Shown: positions 22,740-34,207 of the stretch, in pieces | Layout of the letters: each line of letters opens with the position of its first letter | Position numbering within the stretch: position 1 is the first letter of the stretch | DNA from: Ambrosia x helenae | Lineage: Eukaryota; Streptophyta; Magnoliopsida; Asterales; Asteraceae | Direction of reading: 5' to 3' | Assembly (NCBI GenBank): GCA_030844895.1 | Contig: CM061225.1 | Span: 99,797,188-99,861,187 of the forward strand | Length of the DNA: 64,000 bases | Program-made: the position numbers and the translations under genes | The notes under the pieces: generated by a model | What the model saw: only the letters and a program-made list of their open reading frames with translations | The model's database searches: none | Told to the model about the DNA's origin: nothing

Positions 22740-24102
22740 GATATTTAGTGGATGTAGCATAACCATGGCACAAGAAGTTATTTTAATCAGTTACTCCCAT
22801 ACATGATATTTAAGGCTTTCCAAACGCATCAAACTACCATCGCTGCCACACACTGTAAGTATAAGTCCACCAGTAAACACAATTAGATGTTTATTTATAC
22901 GTCAATTACAAATTACAACCTTCTAGTAATCCTGATTCCTCTAATGAAAGCATTAATTGTTGTTGAAGTGACAGTCTACGCCTCTAAAGAAACAATAGAT
23001 CTAACCTCCTGTTAGGGTCAACTAGATTACTGATCCACATGAATGATCCTTCACTGATATCTCTAAGGCTGATAAAACCTGAAACAAGGGAAAGATGTTT
23101 TGGGTAGCGAGATGACTACTTTCGTAGTTGTTTATGACAAAAACTGGGTGATGATCGATACTATGAATATAGCTTTTAGGGTTAGCAAAAAGTGTCCCTT
23201 TACACTGTGTTCCCGAGTTTCATTAAAGGATGGAAGAGAAAGGATCTCTCTCCTCTTCCTTTCTCTCCAATTCCTTCCAAATTGGAAAGATTAAAAATCA
23301 CACTAAAATCCTCCTTATTATCCCTCTCATTCCCTCCCTTTCCCTCCTACAAAAAACTCTGGAACACATTTTTTCCTCACTTCCTTCCCAATCATTTCCC
23401 TTCCATCCTTTAATGAAACTCTGGAACATAGCGTTAAGGAGGTCAAGATCTCCTTATATAGGGTTGACGTATGCCAACATCACCAATCTCTAATCGTTGT
23501 GAGCCCAGGCCCGATTAGGGGTATTTCCACTACCCTAGCCCAAGTTAGTATAATGATTAATAATAAAAGTAACCAACCGAGAACGTCAACAAAATAATCA
23601 CCAAGATTTATTATGTTTGACATGATTCATTTTCGAAAACAATTACATCAAAACGAAAACCAACTTGAATTTATATACCGACAAGTACATAAAAATAAAC
23701 ACGTAAAACTCGAGGGGGTCAAGATGTCATTACGTCGAAACGTAAACCAACTTGAATTTATACAAACACGTACATAAACGTAGACCAACTGAAAACGTCA
23801 ATAACATAAGCACCAAAACATATTATATTTGACATGACTCATAAAACGTAAAGTAAATCGAGTTTGTAGCGTCTAACGAAAACCTATCATATTTGACATC
23901 ACTCATTTGTATAAATTATGTCGACACTTAGATAAAAACAAGCAGGTAAAACACGAGGGGGTCAAAAAAAATGATATTTTCAAAAATTTTAGAAAGTTGA
24001 GAGAATGTAAGTGTTAATGTTGAAAGTTAAGAGAGGTGAAGTTTGAAGAAACCAATAAATAAATAAAGGTTAAAAACGACAACCGATTATATAACAACAA
24101 CA
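22737..24102. other. Unassigned DNA with degenerate tandem repeats
   Basis: 22,737-23,500 has only short overlapping frames of low complexity without domains. From about 23,570 to 23,965 a degenerate unit recurs, with ACCAAC..GAAAACGTCAA, ATATTTGACATGACTCAT and ACGAGGGGGTCAA as landmarks. Such repeats often sit near Helitron or retroelement ends, but I cannot assign them. Confidence 0.45.
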
Positions 24103-24146
24103 ACTAGTATTAATCCCCCTCACCCCCTGCGTTGCGGCGCGGGGTG
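24103..24146 (-). mobile_element. Helitron 3' end (minus strand)
   Basis: Read on the minus strand the sequence ends with a GC-rich imperfect hairpin (CCCCGCGCCGCAACGCAGGGG), about 20 bp, then CTAG followed by T. This is the canonical Helitron 3' terminus, and GCAACGC plus GGGATTAATACTAG matches others in the window. The 5' end, expected to the right, was not located. Confidence 0.65.
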
Positions 24147-24799
24147 TAAAATCATGCCATGTAGCACCAATACAACACCACCATCAGAAACCACCAACAC
24201 CGGAAAAGTTCATCAAACAAAAGGAGTATAAACGAAAAAAAATAAAACCGAATAGAAAGTAGATGTGAAAAGGTTGAACCATGCACACGTAACGTAAAAC
24301 AAAAAAAAATGGCTAAGTCGATATATAGCTAAACAGGAAAAATAAGTTTAAAAATGTTGAACCACACATGTATGTTGCGGTATGCTAACTCGCAAAATTT
24401 AGTCCGCGACTACAATGAAAAAATTGTAAAAGACAAAAAATATACGGTACTAAAGTTGAAAGTGAAAAATGTTAGATTTAAATTGTAAAAGAAGTAAAAA
24501 TATTTGGGTTAAAAGAAAATATTACTAAAAACTAAAAAAAAGGAATATAAAACAAAAAATAGGTACAAAGTAAAAACCACCATACCAAAAATTAAGGTAA
24601 AAATTATTAATATTTCAAAGCTTAAAATCCTACATAATACTCAAAGATGTCACCCCTTTTTAGTGTGTCATATGGCATTAGGTAATTTTAAAAAAACACC
24701 CCATCCTTATAAAAGTTTTCTTGCACATCTCAAACCCTAATCTTCATCTCACAAAGTATGTACCCGTCTCCTCATCTCCCAAACATACTCTTCTTTCTC

Positions 24800-25113
24800 C
24801 CAAACCATGCTGCTTTCAAACCCGCACCATCTCACACTCCTCCTTATGCTCCCTCTCAACCTTACTCTCCTCGATTTGTGTTGTAAGCCTCAAACAAAAC
24901 ACAATATCCTGTCAAACCCCACAGCTTTCCATATCGTTAAACCTCATATCAATATATCCTTCCTACAACAACTTTCCGGCGAGTTTCTAACCTCTTTGAG
25001 CACCCTTCACCGCCTTGAAACCATTGTGTTTTCCCATAACTGTCTCTACATGGTTATTCCAGATTCTGTTCTCAATGTAAAAAGATTTTTAATTTTCAAT
25101 ATTGTAGACAGTC
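24800..25113 (+). pseudogene. Fragment of a leucine-rich-repeat protein
   Basis: 24973-25113 encodes LSGEFLTSLSTLHRLETIVF followed by SHNCL..IPDSVLNVKRF. This follows the plant extracellular LRR consensus (L-x-x-L-x-L-x-x-N-x-L-x-G-x-I-P), with several consensus positions lost. The upstream part from 24807 includes TLLDL-like remnants. No signal peptide, kinase or full repeat array is present. The region ends in an ATT microsatellite (25121-25165). It is probably a captured or decayed piece of an LRR receptor gene near a minus-strand Helitron end. Confidence 0.5.
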
Positions 25114-25120
25114 TTGATTG

Positions 25121-25122
25121 TA

Positions 25123-25165
<43 letters not shown>
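25121..25165. repeat. ATT trinucleotide microsatellite
   Basis: An uninterrupted ATT repeat of about 45 bp follows the LRR-like fragment. Confidence 0.9.
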
Positions 25166-25167
<2 letters not shown>

Positions 25168-25384
25168 AGGATTGGACCGTGTAAAGATAGGGCAAGGGGA
25201 TGAGAGACTTATGTACGAGGTATAAATGTATAATTATTATTATTATTGTAAGATTGTACTTATGAGGTGTTTTATTAATAATATGAAATAAGTGTGATTT
25301 GTTGATTTGATTGTAAAGGTGCATCAACTGTGCGACCCGGTTACAGTTAGTGGGGGTTTTGAACATGAATTGCATTTAGATAAG

Positions 25385-25848
25385 GTTGTTAAGCAAAGAA
25401 AATAGCTTCAGGATTTAGAGGTTCATATCAAAGCTAGACTTATGGCTAGATCAGAGGTAATAGGGATTCAGGATCGGTTTGATTCGTAAATTAAAGAGCA
25501 CATTGCGTCGAATGTTAAACTTAAGGTGGGTTTAGATTATTTTAATTGAAGTATTTATGTTTATACTTTATATATGTGGTAATATGTTGCTTACTAGAAT
25601 GTTTGTGCATAAAGGAACAACCGCATGAAATGGGAAAGGCTATAGTGGACCTGCAAAGAAGTGTGGATGATAAAGAATAAGAGCTCCTTGTGATTAAGTT
25701 GGAACATGAAGCGGTATGTGCTTAAACGTGTGTAGCATGCGTTTTTAATCTATAATTGTTTATATAGATGTTATTACACATTTTTATAGGCGTCGGGTAA
25801 AGAGGACCTTTTATGTGAGCAAAATAAGGAACTGACATCGTTTCGGTA
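25385..25848 (+). pseudogene. Captured exons of a coiled-coil protein
   Basis: Three short blocks with splice-like borders encode heptad-rich sequence. One near 25390-25525 contains in-frame stops. One at about 25615-25713 reads EMGKAIVDLQRSVDDKE, stop, ELLVIKLEHEA, then GTATGT. The last, at 25790-25847, reads ASGKEDLLCEQNKELTSFR before GTATAT. The pattern matches a plant coiled-coil protein with alternating LQ/KE heptads, whose exact gene I cannot name. Stops and lack of start show that it is broken. Neighbouring Helitron ends suggest capture. Confidence 0.5.
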
Positions 25849-27247
25849 TATCTTTAAACCCTTATTGTATTTATTTACGTTTTGCGTGCATATCAGCTAT
25901 CAAGTTTAATGGTTATAATCTGCGTTTTAATATACGTCATATTAGAATTTCTAACCTCAGACGTTTTCAGGGTATAATATTAGAGAGAGAAAGAAAGAAA
26001 CGAGTGGTTAAAAAATAAACAGTTTGTGATGATTTGGCAATATTTTTTTTAGTGTTTTTAGGTTTTTTCTAAGTGGGTTTTGAGTGTTTTTTTTTTTTTA
26101 AATAGTGTTTTTCTTTTACAATGCTCTGATTAACATTGAATTTCGGAATTAGTACATACAAGTTGTTGGGCTACTAAGTTTTAGATTTTTCAATGGGCCC
26201 AAAATTCTAGAGGTGCATCACTGCTCGGCCCAATAAGTTATATGGTATGTTTAGGAGTTGTTCTAAGTTCTAAGTCGAGAAGACCTGGACCCAAAGTTTT
26301 GGTGTTCCTAGGTTTGTGTTGTAAAGAGGGCCCGATAATGTAGATCTAGTTGTGATTATTAATTTTCATCCTTTTGTTTTTATCTCTAATGTTACAAAAC
26401 GAAGTGCAAGAAGAAAAAGGTTCATCGTTCATGAGAAGATGTGTAGTCTTGACTCTTGCAACAAATAATATTTTTTGCTAATATCCATATCCGAGTTTTC
26501 TAAGTCTCGTGATTATGATCCAATAATTTAACAAACAAGTTGGGTAAAAAAAATACATTAGGTTTGTGTGGTTCTACTAGTCAATATGGGTCGACTTAAA
26601 TCAAACAATAGGTTAAAATAAATCTCTCTTAAAACACTTCTAATTTGAAATGATCCAAATACGCGAACAACACCCACGAGTATTGTTTGTTGTCATTGCC
26701 CAGTGGTCGTCTCTGCCACATAATGGTGGCCATTGCCACCATTAACGCAACCACGATTGTTATTGCCACCGATGCAACCACAATCGACAACGGCACAACC
26801 ACTACTGACACCACCACCTCCTAACTGTCGCTGCCACAACATCCAATATTGTTACTATCACCGCCACAACTCCATTGTCACTTCCACCATGTAAAGGAGT
26901 GGCGGATTTAGAACAATAGTTCAGGGGCAACGCTAAAAAAAATCATTATGCATCATACAATGTAAATAAAACAAAACACTGCTGATGTGTTGTAAAACAC
27001 CTCTAATTTCCTATGTATTTTGTATATTATTTGGCCAAGTTTTTATTCGTTTTGTGTCATTTTTATTAGGTATTTATTTATTTTATTATTTTATAGGTGT
27101 TCGTGGAAAATGAGCTTAAAACGAAAGAATTTTAATTGAGACACGAACACTTGAGAGCATGTGTCATGAACATCGGAGCGTAAACGAGCAACTTTGGTCG
27201 AGCCAAGAACAACCGAGCCATAAACATGGAGTATATAATAATAATAA
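25849..27247. other. Unassigned DNA
   Basis: There is an ACC/GCC-rich low-complexity block at about 26,690-26,890, and an AGTGGCGGATTTAGAAC motif near 26,897 that resembles a hAT-type terminus without a visible partner. No gene is supported. Confidence 0.4.
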
Positions 27248-28480
27248 TCTATAATCTATAATACATTATAAAGGAGGAGTGATGTACCATATTGGAATTT
27301 TGACATAGGTACAATTTTTAAAGCAACAAGTATAAGATAATAAAGCTTATTTCATAAGGGTATTATAGGGATATTGGGGACAATTAAGACACTTTGAGGG
27401 GCATTATAGAGATTTCAATCAGCCTTTTCTTTGCAATCTTGAAAATGTGTTCCAACTCTGCCCCTCCTGTACATCATACTGAACTCCAAGAGTCTTCAAC
27501 CGTCATTTTCAATTCACACCCATGAATGCAGACTTCAATTTCAGTGACCATTGGCTTCCCTTGAAACCCTCACGTGGAAGATGTTTCGATTCGCGAATGT
27601 ATTATATCTACACTTTGTCATCTTCTTCCGATTAGGTTTTTTCTGTTGGAATTTTCGGGAAATGACAGACGGTTAAAGAGGGATGAAGGAAGTGGGTATC
27701 ATAAGGTGAGTACACGTTCTGATTTCATTTGATAACAATTTGATTTAATCATTTTATATGTGATGTGAAATGAATTGATGTTCTTTTCGCCTGTGAACGG
27801 GTAAGTGTTTAATTTTGAATGTTTGATGGTTATACAGTTGATCAAATCAAGTCAAACATTTTCATCATACTTGAGTAAAATATCGAGGTACGTTGTTTTC
27901 GATTTACTCATCTTTTATCATTTTACTTAATCCTGTAGAGATTTCAGAATCCTTAGCATTTTTAATGCGATTATCACGTGCTGAATTGTTAATTAAGCGC
28001 AATTGAACCCTGATAGAATGAGAGTCCTAGGTATCGACAGTGGCAACCGAAGCCGGTGCAAGAGATCAACGCACAACAGAAGAGTCAGAAGGTACGTGTA
28101 GTTTATTATCTTTGTAGACGTTGACTGCTCGAATATCCTCACTTCGTCATAAGGTCTTTTTTGCTTAGAGCTATACATGTCATTTTGTATTTTGATGAAA
28201 TAGTTAACTGCAAAGTTCGATCCTGAAAAACAATTTTTGTAGATTTGATTGAAAAGCTTAATTTTTGGAGGGGAATGGGAATGGGTTCATTGTATTCGCT
28301 GTATTCTGGTTCTCGGTCCATTATACCAAAAAATAGTCGCTTCTAGGTCTGGGTTGGTTTGGTTATGCTTGCGGGTTCAGTTCCGGTCTGGTCAAAACTT
28401 AAAACCAATTTTTTTCATTTACTTTGAGGAAACAACGTTGTTTAGACACTTACCCAAAAGTTTTTGATTTCGGTTCCCAG

Positions 28481-28554
28481 GCCAATTTGGGGCTGAAATG
28501 TTTCGAGACATGTACAAGACCATATACTCAGGCGATGTCAACAGAGCTGTTAAG
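28481..28554 (+). pseudogene. Captured exon, gene unidentified
   Basis: A 74-nt block follows a CCCAG acceptor and ends at AAG before GTAACT. One frame reads QFGAEMFRDMYKTIYSGDVN followed by RAVK, which looks like conserved coding sequence. I cannot name the gene. It sits in Helitron A upstream of the GH79 exon. Confidence 0.4.
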
Positions 28555-28959
28555 GTAACTGTCGTTATGAAGTCTTTTATCTCATAATGTTTGTCCATGG
28601 TCATATTTTGCTGTTGCTGGAACAGATTTGCTTTATTTCTTCATCCTCTTCGCTGAAGTTATTTTTAAGTATTCTGTTTCGTTTAAGTCAAGAATTGATC
28701 CTCTTGTTAGATTTGCTTCTATTTTTATGGTTTATCCAATAGCTTTAAAGACATTATAAACAAAAAATAGTGAAATTTTAATTATTTATTATAGTTATTT
28801 AGTTGGGTTGGCTAATAGAAAAGTCTGTTTAGGAACACCTAATCTTTCATCTAACCGGTAGAAATTAGAGCAAAACCAACGACTTTATTGTTTTCTTGTT
28901 TTATTTGATCATAAACTTTGCTGAAATAGGTATAAGAAGCTTTTAGTTGAGCCATTAAT

Positions 28960-29139
28960 GGAGTTTTGCACTTCATTATTATTATTCTAGCATCAGTTTA
29001 TGTGATTGTGGCACAAGATGTTGAAGACTCATATCTTGTCATTAATGGGAGTATACGGATGGCTCATACAGATGCGAGTTATATTTATGCAAATATCGAT
29101 TGGTGGCCTGATAATAAATGTGAACTTGATCAGGCTTCA
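28960..29139 (+). pseudogene. Captured first exon of a heparanase-like (GH79) gene
   Basis: The translated block has a hydrophobic leader (FIIIILASVYVIVAQ), then VINGSIRMAHTDASYIYANI directly followed by DWWPDNKCELDQAS, before a GTAAGT donor. The pattern of an N-terminal leader, V-I-x-G-x near a short spacer, then a CATLDWWP..KC-like motif is that of the first exon of plant heparanase-like proteins. These are secreted GH79 glycosidases. The natural ATG at 28960 is one base out of frame with the rest, so the copy is frameshifted. Catalytic residues lie in later exons that are absent. It is a Helitron passenger and not a working gene. Confidence 0.65.
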
Positions 29140-30157
29140 GTAAGTTTAACTGAACTTGATCAGTAGGAAGATGCATTTGTACATAGGAATCATTAGTTAG
29201 CACTTCATTATTGTCGTCCACATTAATAATATATTAGTGTGCAAGGCTTGAGGTTTTCTTTTTAAGCTGTGTTAGTGGGAGGTGGAGCTGGATTAGAAAT
29301 GTTTAAATGGAGGGTTGTCAGGAAAAGATTAGTTAAGAAGGAAGACCAGGGGAATAAGAGGATCCAAGATTGGTTCCTCAAGCCTTGCATGAACTAGCTT
29401 TCGGTTTTTTAGTGGTAAGTTTTTGAATTCAATCATTGAGCTTTGATATTTATGCTCACGAATTTGTTGCATAAACGTGTTGAAGATGGTCAAAAACAGA
29501 AGAATTCAGTGTTCAATATCATACGATTTCTAAATAAATAAGGGTTTTTTATAGTTTATGTTTTTATCATTTCATGTTGAGGTCAATGGGTAATTATCTG
29601 AACAATTGAATGTGTGTTTTCCATCAGAAAACTTCTTTGATAACTGTATAATGCAAATGGTGTTATCTATATAATCTATATGTTTTATTTTTAACGGGTC
29701 AAATGGGTTATGAGTTATGACATACGACTTAACTAAATATGAAACGGGTCAAACGGGTTACACCAATTAAACAACTTGAAAGTCATCCCATCCCATGTGT
29801 ATTCAAATGTATACATAAGCCTCCATAATTTCTTTATTAAAATTGGATAGATTACTTTTATAATAAAATTCTTTTAATTATATTTTGTATAGCAATTATT
29901 TATAATATTAAAAAAACAAAATTCTTGAGGGTCAGTCAAACTCGACCAGACCCGTTTTGATGTGCACTAAGATACTAAATAACAACCCATGAATCAAGGC
30001 TAATTAAGTTTTTTTGTATGATCCATAGGCAGTTGGGGCGACCCAAATACCTTTATATTTCATTTCTTCTTGAAATTCGTAACCTTGCAGGATTACATGT
30101 AATCAAGTTTATTTTAGCATTTGATTGAATAAATCTAAACTATGCTAATTTGTGTAG

Positions 30158-30491
30158 ATTCCACTGTTAGGAGCTCAATCCACCATTGGGAGGGCAGTGT
30201 CTCTCCATGCAGATGCTAATGATCTTGTAAAGGTAAACTTTAAATTTTGTTTTACATGATAAATCACATATGTATGCGCGTGCTGTTGATTTCAAAAAAT
30301 TGGGTTTAGCCTATAAAGGTTAAAGGCTTGTCGTAAGATTGTTCTTCTTTTTCTCTAGCGAATATTTTGGCGATTATTTTTGTCCTTTGTATGTTTTGTT
30401 ATTACAGGATCTAATCTATTTGACTCTTATCTTTCAGGAGGCCATGAGCTCAGCAAAATCATCGGAAAGGTTGGTGATAGAGTTACATGTG
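30158..30491 (+). pseudogene. Captured exons of a Cu/Zn superoxide dismutase
   Basis: Exon 30158-30232 encodes IPLLGAQSTIGRAVSLHADA then NDLVK. Exon 30438-30491 encodes GGHELSKIIGKVGDRVTCG. These align with the plant Cu/Zn SOD segment (H/G)S-x-x-GRA-V-x-x-HA-D-x-DDLGKGGHELS..GN-GGR-x-x-CG, which holds zinc-loop residues, the catalytic-loop histidine and a disulfide cysteine. AG/GT borders are kept. One base is missing at the junction: the first exon ends GTAAAG where GGNAAAG is expected, so the two are out of phase. The copper-ligand exons are absent. The fragment is non-functional as an enzyme. Confidence 0.75.
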
Positions 30492-31959
30492 GTAAACTTC
30501 CCTCCATTTGTTCCGCGTTAGATACGCAACCTTGTTAGTCCAATGAGAAAGTGGAAGAATTATAAAGGAAATGAAAGTGAAAGATTACACTTCTAACCGG
30601 TTCTGAAAAAAAAATGTATGAGCTCGATGCCCCAACTACTAACTTCAATTTCGGAAACGACAAAGCAAACCGGCTCGTTTTCTAATAATTCATTTTTCAA
30701 AATTGTTAGTTTGTGTTAGAATTTTAAAATGATAAACATGGCACATGAGCAAAACACATTACATAACTGCATATTCTATGCGTGGAAAAGAACATAAATA
30801 ATAAAGTTTCAAACCTCAGGCTTGTTTAACCCATCAAAACCAATTTGTATAAATCTCAAACTAACTGACTTGCTTCAGTGTAAGCTGTTTGTCAGTTTCA
30901 ATGAAATGAGCTTAACCACAAACTCTTTGTAAATAAAGGGCTACATGGATGTTGGTGGTATTTGCAGGTATCATTGGATTTAAGCGTTGATAATTTGCTC
31001 ACTTATTCAGACTTTGACTAACTTCAAGTGTGTTGGTAGTACGTCATTTAATAAACCACACAAAATTTACCCATCCGCTTCGTAAGGATGCTTGCAAATT
31101 GATCTCATCTTGATTTCGTTGGGGTTATAAGATGGATTCTTCAAGTGAGTTTGAAACTTGTAGATGTTAGCTTGGGTATATGTTCTATATATGACATATG
31201 TGACGCCCGCGGCACAATGTTTTAGCAAAAAAACAAAACCCGCGGCAACGCGCGGGCATTCCCACTAGTACATTATAAAGGAGGAGTGATGTACCCTTTA
31301 GTAATTTTCATAGCCGTACAACTTAAGAAGCAACATGTACAACATATTTAAGCAAAAATTTTAAGGGCATTATGGGAATAGTAGTGACTATTAAGACACT
31401 TAGAAGGGTATTATTGTAACTTTATCTCAACCTCATACTCACATCCTTAAAATCTATTCCCTCCCTGCCCCTCTTGATAATTAATCGTGCGAACCACTTC
31501 TATGGAGGGAGATCATGAGTTTATCAGTTACAAATATTCATTCCTTTCTAATCAGTTACACATCCACATTCCTTTAGAGTTCATCAATCAATGATGAAGC
31601 AGAATCAATCCCCCAACCGTCCCAATTACATCGAAATCTCAGACAGCCTTTGCAAACAGGTTTTTTTTTACTTATGCTTCTTCTTTGTGGGTTATTCGAT
31701 TTTCTAATTCCATGATTTCAATAAGAAACACTCTTAATTTCGTGCTTTTATTGAAAAAATTGTGTGTTTTTACTGATTTGAAAGGGGGAATTATAGGTAG
31801 CGTTTGTTGGATTAATAAAATTCAGTTGCTCCTAAACTGGTTCGGGTTGGTCAACGAAAAGTCAAAACCAGGTTGAGTTGCAAACTGGTTCTGGTTTGGT
31901 TCGGGTTTAACCGGTTTTATGCTTATCAAATTTGATGGTTATATTTGTTTTGATACAGT

Positions 31960-32559
31960 GTGATGACTGATGGCTGTAGCCGAAGCAAGGGCGGTGTGGC
32001 AACGGGCTGCGAATCGATATTTATTCAAGAAGATGCGAAAAGGGCACCAAAATTAGCTTCGATTTTATCTGTAGTTTCTAAAATTGAGGCAAAACCGGTT
32101 GATCCTGCTGATTTGAATGATAGTTTCCCTGTTTCGGATGACAAATCTTTCTATTCGAGCCTCGAATCTGACGTGAAATGGTGGCTTCAGTTGCAGCCTG
32201 ATTATATTTACCAAAGGGGTTTGACCAGTGAAAAACAAGTCAACCTGAATCCTCATCAATTCATCAAAAATCAAGATGGTAGTATTAGTAATGTTGATTC
32301 TGTGTCATCAAAAGAATCTAATGAGTTTGTGCAGATAAATTATTTTTAGCTCCCATGGTGGAAAATGGTAGAAAATAATGATTTTGATTTATTTGGTTCC
32401 AACAAATCACATTTTTTGATTGAAAATTGTGATCTTCATGGGCCTATGCAGTTAGGTTTGGAGCCGCATAAGATGAAGTGCTGTCGAAAGTACATTGTGC
32501 GAGGTGAACTTCTTGGATCTTATTGTTTTTATTATTTCCCACATTTGTTTAGAATTTGA
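31960..32559 (+). pseudogene. Captured exon of a plant-specific protein of unknown function
   Basis: After a GATACAG acceptor the frame runs from MTDGCSRSKGG through FYSSLESDVKWWLQLQPDYI followed by YQRGLT to an in-frame TAG at 32347-32349. It resumes without frameshift as LPWWKMVENNDFDLF, then ENCDLHGPMQ. The W-W-L-x-L-Q-P-x-Y-x-x-Q-x-G-L-T and PWW..ENCDLP signatures belong to a plant-only family of uncharacterised proteins (recognised from memory, family name not certain). A premature stop and loss of other exons make it a pseudogene. It is a passenger of Helitron B. Confidence 0.6.
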
Positions 32560-32732
32560 CTTTAGTTCTTTTTTTTTTTTTTTTTTGATATTCTATGTTA
32601 TTTAGTTTTGCAATGCTTGGTTTTGTTGTTTTGATAATTGTATGTCTATATGGTAATTTTATTTTTGTTCCATCCCTATTAGTCACCTATTTCCTCATTT
32701 TACTTCGTAAAATCTTATAGCTTTGTTTGTAG

Positions 32733-33008
32733 ACAACTTTTGAGGATGTTTTTCTAGCCCAGGCTACAAGCTTTGAGGAATACTTGCAGCAGGTACTTAA
32801 CACTCTACTGTTGCAAATTATTGAACTAAATATGCATGGATTGTGTTCTCACAGCCATACATGAAATGTCAGCTGTTACTAAGTTAATGATATTCGTGTC
32901 GCAATTTCATAATCTCAGGTTCATGAAATGGCGATGGTCTCCGCTGTTCAGGAAGCTCAGAAAGATAATCTAATAAATTTTAGTGACCACATGATGACAG
33001 TTTTAGAG
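32733..33008 (+). pseudogene. Captured exons of nucleoporin NUP93
   Basis: Exon 32733-32792 encodes TTFEDVFLAQATSFEEYLQQ. Exon 32919-33008 encodes VHEMAMVSAVQEAQKDNLIN followed by FSDHMMTVLE. Both have AG acceptors and GT donors in phase 0. They match the N-terminal coiled region of plant NUP93/Nic96, a scaffold nucleoporin of the inner ring, known for TTFEDVFP..EEYLQQVHEM and AIQEAQKDN.RSFNDYMM.VLE. Substitutions such as RS to IN hint at relaxed constraint. The rest of the roughly 800-residue protein is missing. The intron after the second exon contains an unrelated AAGCGC-rich repeat. Confidence 0.8.
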
Positions 33009-33059
33009 GTTTGTTCCTACAAGGAGTCCAAGTTTCTTGTCACTTGTCAGTTCTGCCAT

Positions 33060-33430
33060 TTATATTCACCCTTGGTTTTAAAAATCGAAAAGCGCACAAA
33101 AGCGACAATGTCTAAAACTGAGGCGCAAAGCGCCGAGCGCAAAAGCGCACCGCTTTTCGTACCCGAGGCGCAAATAATTATATAAATTTCTATATATCTC
33201 CTATAAGTTTCTAGCATCATTTAGCCAATATTTCAAGACAACTAAGCTTTATATATGTTTTAGTATGGAATTGCATACATTTACAACATGAAAATCATGT
33301 TGTACAACAAGCTAATGCACAATAGTCAATTTTTTGCCAAGAAATCGCGCCACTTGTGGGCTTTTTTTGAAAAAAAACACACCTTAAGTGACCTAAAGCG
33401 CAAGGGCTTGAGCCTTGTTGAGCTTTGAGC
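33060..33430. repeat. AAGCGC-rich repeat element
   Basis: The segment has short inverted motifs (AAAGCGC / GCGCTTT-like, GAGGCGCAAA, GCGCAAGGGCTTGAGCC) typical of an old non-coding DNA element. A related, diverged block is at 48510-48800. No clear TSD was found. Confidence 0.4.
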
Positions 33431-33699
33431 CTAATGGGCTTGGTTGAGTTTTTTTTAATTATTATTTTTTTGACCGTTGCATCAAACGGTTACTTTATAA
33501 ATAAACAAAACCTTTTTACCCCCCACTATATGTTGGGGGTGGTGGTCCTTCTGGTGGTGGTTGTCGCCAGAGAAGGAGGAGGGAGATGGTGGTGGTGCAG
33601 GTTGTCGCCGGAGAAGAAGGTACAGGAGGCGATGGGTTTTTAGAGATGGTAAAATGTTGTCGCTCTCCGCCGTCACCGGTGGCTGGTGCTCCGCCTCTC

Positions 33700-33703
<4 letters not shown>

Positions 33704-33736
<33 letters not shown>
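33704..33736. repeat. (CT)n microsatellite
   Basis: About 16 CT units. The open frames here on both strands are repeat artefacts. The preceding 33,535-33,690 is GGT/GGA-rich and low in complexity. Confidence 0.9.
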
Positions 33737-33739
<3 letters not shown>

Positions 33740-34207
33740 TTATTAACTAGAATTGTAGTTATCAGCGTTGCCGCGAGACGCACCGCTAGACACGGTTTAA
33801 ACTTCGTACAAATATTGGTCTCAAAAATTGCGAAAAAGGGGTACCGATACCAAAAACATTTGGTACGGGGTGCAGTAGCGGTCGAAGTCGCTTGTAATGG
33901 GGGTGGTTGTCGTGGATGGTTGTCCTTCTTTCCTGACTTTTTAACGATTTTTAGCATTGTTATACATGCCAGGTTGTTTAGTTGTGTTGTAGAAGACTTT
34001 TAGTATACCTTCTATTTTACATTTGAAGCTGCTCAATTTCAAAACTTGCAGATGGTGTTTTTCATTTTTGTAATTTAATCACTTTAAAGTGTGTGTCATA
34101 CGATGCCACAACTATATTATTATAGTTAAAGTCATCATCTCTTGGCCCACCTTATGTTGTACTTTTCCTTTTCTTTATATGCCATTTTTATTAGTATATA
34201 TTGTGAA

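Larger units (their letters stand above)
27255..31268 (+). mobile_element. Helitron A, nested 7 bp inside Helitron B
   Basis: It starts TCTATAATACATTATAAAGG and ends with a hairpin in CCCGCGGCAACGCGCGGG followed by CATTCCCACTAG (end 31268). The flanking bases are A27254 and T31269, as expected. It contains broken exons from at least three genes (28481-28554, 28960-29139, 30158-30491), all in sense orientation. No RepHel gene is present, so it is non-autonomous. Confidence 0.85.

Noticed and set aside
23100..23493. Overlapping frames at 23100-23493 as a gene
   Set aside because: Three frames overlap with serine/phenylalanine-rich low-complexity sequence, and there are no splice or domain signals.
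26629..26817. Valine/alanine-rich minus-strand frame as a membrane protein
   Set aside because: Derived from a GCC/ACC low-complexity tract, with no supporting signals.
30158..30491. A working superoxide dismutase gene
   Set aside because: Only two exons are present, out of phase with each other, and copper-ligand exons are missing.
33482..33957. Arginine/glutamate or serine/leucine repeat proteins near the CT microsatellite
   Set aside because: Pure products of (CT)n and GGT-rich low-complexity DNA.
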